Source of the DNA: Xylogone sp. PMI_703
Taxonomy: Eukaryota; Ascomycota; Leotiomycetes
Direction: 5' to 3'
Assembly: GCA_021399445.1 (NCBI GenBank)
Contig: JAJTUQ010000009.1
Location: 823,501-887,500, forward strand
Length of the DNA stretch: 64,000 bases
Shown here: positions 45,513-55,345 of the stretch, one piece after another
How the letters are laid out: each line of letters opens with the position of its first letter
Numbering within the stretch: the stretch's first letter is position 1
The notes under the pieces: generated by a model
Database searches by the model: none
What the model was told of the DNA's origin: nothing
Seen by the model: the letters and a program-made list of their open reading frames with translations, nothing else
Made by a program: the position numbers and the translations under genes

Positions 45513-47617
45513 TCAGATGATATTTTTGATACCAGCCATGATGTAGTCCTTGGGACTTCTTTTCTTCTCCTCGCCTTTCAACTCGGCAAGAGCAGCAAGC
45601 CTCTGCTCCTCCGAAACATCCACACCACTAATGGCTTGCTGTTGCTCTCTCATACCGGAGTAGATATCAATATCCTTTATCTTGACATATAGTGGGCGAT
45701 CTGAGGGTCGGACGAACCAGCTGTAGACTTTCCAGATTATGTATAAGCCGAGAAGGAAAGGACCAGCGAGGTATAACTCGAAGAATGTTTTAGCGTCCAA
45801 GTTGGGACCCCCAACTGGGTATAGTGCGACGTAAAATTGTGCGATAAGACACAGGACGTTGATGAGCAAGGCCAACCAGGAGCCCCAAACACCGAAGGTG
45901 GCTTTGAACGGTAGTTCATCCACGGAGTGACCGTTTGCGGCCCTAGAAGTAGTTAGTCACTGAGTCGCCAGTCAACAGATTAGTTTAGAGCTTACCAAGC
46001 CATGCGGAAGCGAATGTGGGCCAGAGCGATACTACCATAAACGAAGAGAATGGAAAGACCGGACAATGATAAGAGCCAGGTAAAAACATCTCCGCCATTC
46101 TTCGCCAAGTTGATAAAAGCTAAACATCCGAAGAGGAGTTGAAGGATGACCACAGGAATGGGACGGCCCTTTTTGTCGACATAAGCAAATAGCTTAGGAC
46201 CCATACCTATGTATGAAGTTAGCGCAATGCGAAAGTTATGGAACGTCATACGCACCATTTGCGGCCAGAGCCTGCAATGTGCGAGTCGAGCCGTAAGTGC
46301 ACGAGTTGGCAACACTCATGACAGAAATTAAGATAACGGCATTGAAAATCGATGGGAGGACCTTGATGCCAGCGAGCTGAATGGCAATGACGAAAGGTGA
46401 GTGACGGGATGTGGAACCTTCGCCACTATATAAAGAACTGTCCTCTGGTACAATCAACCCAATAAGGAAGAGGTTGACGATGTAAAAAATGGCGATACGC
46501 CAAACGACTTGCTTAGACGCCTTTGGGATTTCCTTCTGGGGATTGGCAGCCTCTGCAGCAGCCAGTCCAGTAAGCTCGGTGCCAGTATAGGAGAACGATG
46601 CCGTAACGAAAACAGTACAGAAGCCATGAAAGCCGTTGAGGAACGCAGACCAAGGTGAGTGCCTATATCAAGTTATTAATCTTGCCAGTAGCCGCAATCG
46701 AAAGGTCAAGCATGCCAGTATTTTGCGCCAATATAGCCTCTGTGGTCTGTTGGCACGCCACCACAATTAATGATTATTCCAAGTATCATGAAGCCGACAC
46801 AGGCGGTGATTTTCATAATGCTGAGGGCGAATTCAACCTGTTTCAATTAACTCAGTCCATGGAATAGTTTCGGTAAACTCGCCTCACCATAACCCCTCAC
46901 TCCAAAAACCTGGATGACAACCAAAGCGACGAGACACGGAACGATCCAAGCACTGTTGTTAATACCCTCCGATCCAGGCCAGTAGTGGATGATGTTGCAA
47001 GCAGCTGAGATCTCGAAAGGAAGGACAGTAAGCCAGCTGATAGCATACTGCCAGCCACAGGCGAAGCCCCAAGAGGGATCAACGAAGCGGCAGATGTACA
47101 TATTAAAGGCTCCGTTGACTGGGTATATAACAGCCAGTTCTGCGAGAGCTTGCATCACCAGGTAACTAAGTGACCAAGTCAGAGGAGGTCAAAGACTTTC
47201 AGCATCAAAGAAGCATACATCATACCGCCTAATCTATTGTTAATTATCGCATCGCAATTCTTATAGCATTTAACATACCAACAATCAAGAAACCAAGAAG
47301 CACAGAACCAGGTCCACCAGTCTGAAAAGCGCTGCCAGAGCTAATAAACAGGCCAGCACCAATTGCTCCACCACTATATACATACGTTAGTATGTAGATG
47401 ACGGTTCAGTGTGCTGCACTTACATAGCAATCATCTGCATGTGTCTGCCTTGCAGATTCTTGTGAAGCACATTCCCCTGTACTTCGATCAAATTTTCTGG
47501 ATCACTACCGTAATTTCCATCGCGTTTGTACTGTCCCGGACTGGCCGGCTCATAGGTAGGATCGCCGCTGCCATGCTTCTCAGCAGCAGCACCGTTTTCG
47601 GGCTCCATAAGGCTCAT
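45513..47617 (-). CDS. YAT-family amino-acid permease
   Basis: Eight exons: 47617-47424, 47373-47279, 47228-47219, 47165-46883, 46837-46716, 46662-46256, 46206-45996, 45942-45513. All phases close and give 583 residues. Exon 3 is only 10 nt and completes VGGMIYLVMQALAELAVIYP, the conserved TM2-3 region. Introns 4 and 5 begin with GC (GCGAGT, GCATGC), and both are needed to join GYGE-VEFALS and KYW-HSPWSAF. Family motifs are GGAIGAGLFISSG in TM1, PVNGAF, SYTGTELTGLAAAEAANPQKEIP in the middle and GMGPKLFAYVDKKGRPIP. Twelve membrane spans are expected. It would import amino acids across the plasma membrane by proton symport. The N-terminal 60 residues are cytosolic and polar. Confidence 0.9.
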
Positions 47618-49255
47618 CGTTGTGGAAGAGAGAACGAAGAAGTGACTACGCCAGTAGCTAGACTATGGAAAATTTAGGTAAGTAGCTACGACTCCGACTT
47701 TATAGCATCAACTCATCTCAAGCTACCATGCCAATCACTTGGCGCCATGTCCAAGGATACAGAAGGTGCAATAAGTTTAGACACCTCTATCCACATTTCT
47801 GTTACCCTTAATCCAATTAGATTCGCACACCGCGTATCTCAGCCAACCAAACGGAGCCCGAGACCCGGACAGTGTTCAGACATTTTGCACCTTGCTGTAC
47901 ACAAAACAGCAACGTTTAGGGAGAAGATAAGCAGGCCCTGTTGAATTGTGAATGGTCGTACAGTACAGGAGATAGATCATTTAAGGAAGGTGACATCGCG
48001 TCTAAGCCACGAATAATTAGCCAAGCCTCAGGTTTATAGAATTAAAGACGACTCTGTGGTGAAGTGGCGCAGCCAGCTAATGTGGCGCTTCTATTGGCAC
48101 ATTCTCGATCAAGGATAGGTCCTGCCTTATCTCCAACTCGATAGCGTTATAACGCCGTCCACGCCAGATCGGACTATATTATCTCGGGGGGATGCCGGAA
48201 ATGGGCAGGTAGCGAGTCCCTTAGAAGGAGAAAGGCTAGTTCATCGTCGTGAATGGCTGGCTTTGTCGGGTTCAAAGGCAGATGTCAATGAACATAACAC
48301 GATACTGATAGATGCTCTCAGTACCATATTGTAGACTAGACTAGCTGCAGCTGCACAGCTCCTTGGGAATTCACTTTGGTCGTCTGACCCAGTATGGGGG
48401 TGCTCCTCATCGACGATATCCGCTGGATCCGTCGAAGCAGCCAAGCTCTCTTATCGGGCCAAAGCATGATAACAAAGAAATAACTAACCCGTATTAGCTC
48501 TAGCGCATATTGGCACTGTGATTCAGACAAATTAAAAGACTCTACAAGGAGGAAGCCAATCTCGAAGGAAGCCGACTATACCGGCGAGTCCGATTATCAG
48601 GGAGTGGCTGCTGCGTATACGTGCCCCCTCTGCATGGGTGGGTGCCTCGGCCCGTATGGGGGGCGTTAGAGATCACGAGACACAGTGCCTGTCGAGCCTG
48701 CAATAGGTAGTAAAGCCCGAGGCATCATGATCTGGGGTCTCCTATCCGGGGTGAAGCAGCTACTCATTTCGAGGATGCAGTAAATCATGAGAAAAGCTGG
48801 TCGTCGCGTTGGAGCTGTCAGCACGCGGGATGCCGAGTACCCCTGCGTAGTGAGCGGAGAGCTGTATGGAAGGAGAGCGTGGGCCATTCGGCGCCCCCCA
48901 AGAATGACCTCCTTCACCCGAACTTCTATTTGGCCAATGGTAAGTCCGCATTATCCAAGTTACTACATATCCTGAATAATTATATCCTTGCGGCTATGAG
49001 ATAAAATGCAAGCTTCCAGGATCTTATAAGTTAAAAGCCTTTTCGATAATTGTATGACTGATTTGTATCATTCGAAGTACATTGAACTTTTAGTTATTCA
49101 TACACGTCACGTGGAAACAGTTGGCCATAAGCTAATAGTACATTGCACTAGTTCTTAAAGAGGCCTGCCTCGGGGGGAAAATAGTGGCTAAGTACAAAAT
49201 GCTCATCCTTCCCCTTCATCCATTTCTCAAAGTTACGCCCTTTGGTGGCTTAAAG
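47618..49255. other. Intergenic, no gene seen
   Basis: 1.6 kb. Short overlapping frames on both strands (48241-48530, 48666-48975) have no motif. It includes the permease promoter. Confidence 0.5.
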
Positions 49256-49630
49256 TTAACTGAAAGGGACATATCGAATGACCGCTTCAATAGCCTGTAC
49301 CTCAGCAGAATCATGTGTATCCTGAATACTCTTTGCATCCGAAGTGTTCGCAACAGCTGAGTTGCGCACAGCAATGGCGTTATACAGAGCGTATACTGCC
49401 GCCTTAACGCCATCAGCAGTGCTAGTGGGGGTTGGAATGTTGTTGCAGATAGAAACTGCATCTGTGGTAGTGCTTGTAGGAGCTGCAGTGGTAGGAAGGA
49501 CAGTTGTTGTGACAGTGGCTGTAGGCTGGTCGATGTTTGAAGGTTCGTTGACATCAAGAAGAGATCTAAAAGGAACGGCAGAAATAATAGAAGCCAACCC
49601 AAGAGTGATGAAAAATGTAGAGTAGTGCAT
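49256..49630 (-). CDS. Small secreted Thr-rich protein
   Basis: A single exon of 124 residues starts at ATG 49630. Residues 1-18 are a signal peptide (MHYSTFFITLGLASIISA). The mature protein has a Thr/Pro/Ala-rich stretch (TVTTTVLPTTAAPTSTTT) suited to O-mannosylation, one Cys, and an Ala-rich helical C terminus (VKAAVYALYNAIAVRNSAV). I do not recognise the family. It is probably secreted or wall-associated. A longer overlapping frame at 49216-49746 lacks these features and is discarded. Confidence 0.6.
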   Translation of the reverse strand: MHYSTFFITLGLASIISAVPFRSLLDVNEPSNIDQPTATVTTTVLPTTAAPTSTTTDAVSICNNIPTPTSTADGVKAAVYALYNAIAVRNSAVANTSDAKSIQDTHDSAEVQAIEAVIRYVPFS

Positions 49631-50492
49631 GTTAGATGATTTGTTGTCTTTATTGTATAAAAGCTAAGTCGTGGAAAAGTAAATTTTAATGGTGGTTGTA
49701 TGTAAAGAAAGCATGAAGAAATTAAGCACAGGAAAGAAAACAGCAAACTTTATACTTCTACTTTATGTGTATAAATAGATAGCAGTTTATTTTCGATTCA
49801 TGATTGATAATATAACATAAAGAACATGATTCCGATTTATGATTGATAATATAATAAAGATCACGCATATTGTGATACAGAAAAGCTTAATAAAGTAAGG
49901 CTGAAGAAGTGCGTTTACTGTTTCTAGCCTCCTACATCTGTTGATGGTGTACTGAAACGAGGTATGCTTAAGAGCGATGCAACCCACTCAAGCAGTAGCC
50001 TGTGATGCCTGTTTCAGAACACCAGGGCTATAAGAGCTGAAACTGATGATAATGTTGATTTACACCAGCAACCAATAGGTAGCTATCGAAAATGCGCTAC
50101 TCCCATTCTAGTGAACTCGGGTGTCCGGCCGGTCCAGTCCGCTCCTTCCCGCTCCTCCCCGTCGCTAAGCCTGTTTTGACGAAAATTTGTCGTCTTTTAC
50201 CATATAGGTTCTAAGCTTTACGGAGACACAGCGGTTAGGTATTAGTACAGCTCTAGCAGGGGGGAGCCTCACTTAGTAACTCTCCAATCATTTCATACAT
50301 TCATAAAGCTTATGTTAGCTTAACCGAAATTAGAGCCCCTGGACTACTAGATATAGATAGGTTTGTCATTCAGCGATGAATCCCCTGCCAGTGCTGTGCA
50401 AATACTTAATCGCTGCACCTCCGTAAACAGCTGTCAGAGAATATGGGTGCGGATACGAGTAGAGACCGGTATGGTCAGCAAATCCACAGCCG

Positions 50493-50562
50493 TAACGTAA
50501 TTCCCGGTGTGACTGGTCTGACTGGCCAGACCAGGTGGCCAGTCACACCGGGAATTATGTTA
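50493..50562. repeat. Long perfect inverted repeat (hairpin)
   Basis: The arm TAATTCCCGGTGTGACTGG at 50498-50516 is perfectly inverted at 50539-50557, with a 22-base spacer that itself contains CTGGCCAG. Extending outward, 24 bases match with one mismatch. It could be fused terminal inverted repeats of a DNA transposon or MITE, or a structured RNA. No gene lies within. Confidence 0.7.
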
Positions 50563-51117
50563 TTAGGTAAAGTATGAAGCGTAGCAAAACCATAGTAAAA
50601 CTGTGGTAAAACTCCTTTATTGTAAGGGTATTTCTCTGTAATCCAGTTGTGTTATAAATTGTATTGTAGTTACATAATAGGATAGTTAATTCAGTCAATT
50701 CTTTGCTTCAAGCCACAATTGGAACATACGGGTTCCGATAGCAGCTTAAGCCTTAAGTAGTAATACGTTTAACACCTTTCTAACCTGTTCTCTGCACTTT
50801 GCCTGCTCCATCCAACTTGCTTGACTTTACTTATCCTATCCCAATTCCGGAGCTTTTGACCTAAGTTAAGATCTTCTTTCTTCCACTGCAATTGATATAC
50901 TGGACATCCTCGGTTAATAGCTCTATAGGCACCTTTTCTACTACACGTTGTACATTTGAAAATTGTCGAAATACGAGTTGATGTTAAATGTCCTAAAGCT
51001 ATTCATTGTTTGTAGACAAGGGTTGTTACTTTACACTAGTAGTGTAACCCACTATATAAATAACAGATGATTATCACATGTCAATCCTGACATGAAGAGT
51101 ATCTGTTTCTGTTCGGA

Positions 51118-51190
51118 AAGGTGAGCAGAGCTGCTTTACTGGCGGTTTTAGGTGAGTAAAGGTGAGCAAGGGTGAGTCGAAGGTGAGAGC
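51118..51190. repeat. Short tandem GGTGAG-containing units
   Basis: AGGTGAGCAG, AGGTGAGTAA, AGGTGAGCAA, GGGTGAGTCG and AGGTGAGAGC follow one another with small gaps. This is a decayed simple repeat. Confidence 0.4.
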
Positions 51191-51752
51191 GACAGTGGAT
51201 GGACCAGCATCGAAGGCAATCTGTTTCTGCTTCTAGACTACATCTACCGCTAGCTAAAATTAGGAAATGTCAGTCTAGAATTCTTTGAGGTCAATTCTAA
51301 ATCTTCTGTCAGCTAGAGCCGTAACTCTCAACTTTAGTGAGCTTCATAACCCAACCTTTTTGTATATAAACATATAGTATTAATCTGTTAATTATTTGTT
51401 TAGCTTTCTCTGCTGCAAGAAATCGTCCTTGAATACATATAACACTATTCTATAATAGTCGTTGAAAAATAATTTTATATAGTTTTAAAAGTCCAAATAA
51501 AGGAGAGCAGAAATCTGAGGTGTTAATATTTAGTACTGTTCACAAATATATTATAATTCATGCAAGAAGAGGTACAATCCTCTTACTAATATCCCCTATA
51601 ACTGTATAACCAATCCCTGAAAGCTCTTAGTCCAAAAGCTTACAGAACCCCACTCGGCCTGTCTCTACTAGAAGGATGATGAACTTAAAACTGTATAACC
51701 ACATAAAGGTGTCTAACCAGAGGCCATAGTTATTCATGTCAGATAAGGAGAT

Positions 51753-53226
51753 TTAGCATACAAAAGCATAGCTACCAAGAATTTTATACACGAGCGAGGG
51801 ATTTTCACACCCCCTTTCCTCAAGAATCTTGACTACTTTTGCTGCATTTTCAATTGCATGGAAATCAGCCATGAATCTTAGTTCTCCAATGATCCAATCG
51901 CGAATATCTTGTGAGACTAATGGGCTCCGTGCAGCGACGTAAAGTGGGTAAATAAGCTTATAGCAAGCGAGCTGCTGAGTGACATTTGGCTCTACCTGCG
52001 GATTCTTAGGTTTGCAGAGACTCAGACCATCGAATACACTAGTCATGACATTGATGGGTAGAGCAATGCTGTAGATGAATTGCGGGACAGTAGAACATAT
52101 CTCACGCGCCATGTCGTTGATAATTTGCCGAGGTACGTCTTGTTCTTCACTAGGCAAAGCTCGTGAATGTGACCATATAATTTCGTTCAAGAGAATCCGT
52201 CGAAGTCGCACTAGGTTCCACATCCTTGCGCTCTCTTCAGTTTCATAGGCATGATGATATGCCTCAAAGTGATGCTGCGACTTGTGTTGCACGTACACAG
52301 TTTTTTGACACCAGTGCGGCCCGAAATCCTTCGTGGATGCTAACAATTTGGCATCAATGTCACTGGTATTTCTGACAATCTCAAGATCTGAGATGGTTCC
52401 ATTTTTCCATTCTCTGGCGAAGTTCCATATACCCCTGCATAAGTTCATTCTGTCTCCATTTCGGATTAACAGGTTTTGGGATGTACGCCGCCAATGTCCG
52501 CCGAAAGTCTAGAAGCTGCGGTGGAATAGGTCTTTCGCTGACGCTGTAGTTGATTACCGCATTGATGCTGAGGCGTTCCAATATGCGTACCCTAGCAATG
52601 TCATAGAACTGTTTGTTGCCGCGCAGCTTGACGAGAGCCAGAGACGCGTTGATGTGGGTCACCCATGCTTCGCCGTGGTTGAGCTCATTGTTGACAATCT
52701 TCTCGTACATATCCAAAAGCATGACCGACAAAACAGTCGAGTCATTTCTCGAGTCATTAGGGTCATCTAGTGCAAGGCGAGTGAGTCGTAGTGCAGAGAC
52801 GTAATGCTGCTGCGCCTCCCTATGTGCGGAAGCTGTGCGTTTCTGAAAGTTGAGGTAGGCGAGTGAAACAGCGTCGATGCTCTCCAGAAGACTATCGGCG
52901 TCGGAAGGGCATATATCATAATATGGTTGCGAGAAGTCCAACGGCTGAGACTTGCCAACAACATAGTTGTAGTAAAAAATGTCTTTGGCCCGCTGGTGAA
53001 TGGTGATATCGACTGACCTTGGAAGCTTGAGAGGCCAAACTACACCTGAGCGTGCCTGGACCGTCAACGTCTCATCGTTGATTCTCAAGGCAGTTGTGTC
53101 TTTGTAACCGCCACAGACTAATTTCGCCCTTCGGCACTGGGCACAGCCATCCCTATTGAGGTCGCAGAGAAGCCTCCGTCTTCTACAATGCGAACAAGCC
53201 TTCGATGGCTTCCCCCGGTAAACCAT
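51753..53226 (-). CDS. Zn2Cys6 transcription factor with one apparent frameshift
   Basis: ATG 53226 (MVYRGKPSKACSHCRRRRLLC) begins the zinc cluster C-x2-C-x6-C-x6-C-x2-C-x6-C at residues 11-38. The fungal regulatory domain follows, with YYVSALRLT..LALDD and LLDMYE blocks. Near 52402-52406 (T5 on the plus strand) the frame must shift by one: the first segment ends MELRQRMEK and the family text resumes as NGTISDLEIV in another frame, then runs to FMADFHAIENAAKVVKILEE and the stop at 51753. Removing one base gives 490 residues. A long frame upstream of ATG 53226 is open but lacks family features. It is a nuclear regulator of unknown target. It is divergent from the SDR at 53684, a common regulator-target layout. 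Confidence 0.75.
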
Positions 53227-53683
53227 GGGTCTTGTAGAGCATCGTGCAGTATGTCTTGAAGAAATAAGTATCGGCAGCAGACTTGAGCATTGAAACGGTG
53301 GTAACCCAAAAGTGATAGAGGCGTGCTGTTGCACGTGCACGCTAATCCCAGAGTCGCATAGCAGCTGGGAAGTATATGGCGCTATACTCCATCTGGTATT
53401 CAAATCGGTTTTATGCATATTATTATTATATATTCGCACAGAGTCTTACCTGCACTCGATTGGACAAAAACTTATCTCCATAGCGAAAGCATCGAAGGGT
53501 CCGTCGGTCCGTCGGACTAATGCGTCATTTAATGGCAATGTTAGGAAGTGATATAGAGTATAAATATACCACCTCGACCCCTCGCAGAAAAAGACAGTAA
53601 ACAGGCGGCTTCGATCATACCTACAAACAACCAAGCTCTTACCACAGACCCAAATACCAATATTGAGCCTTCTTCCTTCAACA
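53227..53683. promoter_or_regulatory. Divergent promoter region (regulator / SDR)
   Basis: 457 bp between two divergent ATGs. It contains CGAAGGGTCCGTCGGTCCGTCGGAC near 53492-53517; the repeated CGG/CCG triplets suit Zn2Cys6 regulators. TATAAATA is at 53559-53566, 118 bp before the SDR start. Confidence 0.5.
53559..53566 (+). promoter_or_regulatory. TATA box of the SDR gene
   Basis: TATAAATA at normal distance from ATG 53684. Confidence 0.45.
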
Positions 53684-54384
53684 ATGTCATACCCTCACAA
53701 CTGCGTTCTCATGGTTGGTGCCACTTCTGGCATTGGCCTGGCTATGGCAGAGAAGTTCATTGCTTCCGGCTCTAAAGTCATAGTCGTTGGGCGGAGGAAG
53801 GATCGCCTCGATGCCTTTGTTGCGAAGCATGGTGCTGCAAAAGCGGGAGCTGTTGCATTCAACGTCACTGACGCCGTGGGCATTCCTGCGTTCGTCGAGA
53901 CTGTGACTAGCAAGTATCCGGAGATCGACTGTGTCTTCCTTAATGCCGGAAAGGGCAATGCCTTCAGGTTTGCAGAGCCCACAACTATCGATCTGAATGA
54001 CTTCCATAAAGACATCGAGCTCAACTTCCTAAGTCACGTCAATCTCACACATGCTTTCCTCCCGTTTCTCATGTCAAAAGAAGTCCCTACAACCATGACC
54101 TAGTAAGCGGTTTCCTAAATGTCCAAAATTCATCAACTTACGAGCAAAGTACCGGTTCTCTGCTCTCTCTCGTACCGGCAGCCGGGGGTTCGTCGTACTG
54201 TGCGTCTAAAGCTGCACTCAACGCATTCATCATGAGCGTACGGGAGGAGCTGTCTCACGCGAACAGCAAGGTTAAGATCGTGGAAATATTCCCTCCTCCA
54301 GTACAGTCGGTTCCACGTGAAGGAATAATTGGCGGCCACACATGTCCAAGTGTGACTACTTCAGAAGGAGTGATCTTCTTTTGA
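53684..54384 (+). CDS. Short-chain dehydrogenase/reductase (DltE-like group)
   Basis: Two exons, 53684-54102 and 54150-54384, give 217 residues. The glycine motif is VGATSGIGLAMAEKF, followed by VVGRRKDRL, VFLNAGKG (NAG) and LNFLSHVNLTHAFLPFL. After a 47-bp intron (GTAAGC donor, acceptor CAAAG) come SLLSLVPA, YCASKAALNAF (Tyr and Lys) and KIVEIFPPPVQ. The PP-VQ-like C terminus is typical of fungal SDRs related to DltE; here it ends about 30 residues early, so the 3' end may be damaged. Soluble NAD(P)H oxidoreductase, substrate unknown. It is probably controlled by the divergent Zn2Cys6 factor. Confidence 0.78.
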
Positions 54385-55345
54385 ATCAAAATACCATTGC
54401 TCTCATTGGATTATTTATGTTGCAATGTGGTCACGTGATCCGTCTCCTGTCGCTTACCTTGCATGCAAATGTCCTTCGGAAAGCCCTAACACTTTTACTT
54501 CCTTCCCTTTTAAAAGTTTTAAGTACGGTTGTAAGTTCTCCATACAACCGGAATATAAACATCGAAGAGATAGGAAGCTGTTGTTGTTCTTTGTCTTTGT
54601 AAAGTTTATCTTCTAGAATTATTTTTTCTCTATTTCTCTAAGGCATTGCTCGCCCTTTGATGCTGGCTATTTTCTCCAGAATAGGATGAGCTACCATAGC
54701 ACTCTATTGACACTAGGGGCTTAGAATCTTGCAATGGTACTATCCTACACTGTGTAAGATAGCGTGCTTATCTAGAATACACAACCACGTGAAGACCTGT
54801 CTATCGTGGCATGACCCTCTTCTGGGTTGTCCGATGTTGCTTATACTTCCATGGTTCGGGCCGACACCTCCACACAGTTCGGATGTTTGCCGAAAAAGAA
54901 AAGAAAAAACTTTAATCATGGACCATAAGAATTGCGGAGCTCGGAGGGGAACAAAAGACGGTGTACTAATAGATAATGGGCGAATGGTAATAACTTGATG
55001 AGCCGGATGAGCTCAAATCTGCGAAGACATGAGGAATTTTTGTTTGCGTTTATATCGCAGTAGTTAATAGGCGTCATTGATGGGCTGAGAGTGTGATTCT
55101 AACGGTTTTTCTCCTACTAGCAATGCCATCACTGCGCCACACTGGCGGTCTTGTTCTGAGCAACTTGACGCGTGCGGGGCACATTTTCTAACTTTTATGT
55201 GTCTTCATAGGATATTTCTCCCAACAACTCCGGCTATCTGCTCCTAAAGGCTTTAGGGCTGGGTATTAGTAGGTCAAATGCCTTCATTGCCCCTCTTCCC
55301 ATCGTTCTTCGTTCCCATCGTTCTTGGTGCCTCACTTGAAAAGTA
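54385..55345. other. Intergenic, no gene seen
   Basis: About 960 bp. Short frames without motifs. The direct repeat CCCATCGTTCTT..GTTCCCATCGTTCTT lies near 55300-55325, just before the HET gene. Confidence 0.5.

Larger units (their letters stand above)
49631..51752. other. AT-rich region with repeats, no gene
   Basis: It holds an imperfect tandem duplication of about 45 bp at 49788-49865 (TTTATGATTGATAATATAA), the hairpin at 50493-50562, and a run of GGTGAGYAAAGGTGAGC-like units at 51118-51190. No coding frame is supported. It may contain decayed mobile elements. Confidence 0.5.

Noticed and set aside
49216..49746. 176-codon Leu/Phe-rich frame overlapping the Thr-rich secreted protein
   Set aside because: It is the shadow of the better frame, with low-complexity hydrophobic content and no family match.
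52381..53439. Start of the Zn2Cys6 factor at 53439
   Set aside because: The extra N-terminal 71 residues are unlike the family; ATG 53226 lies directly before the zinc cluster.
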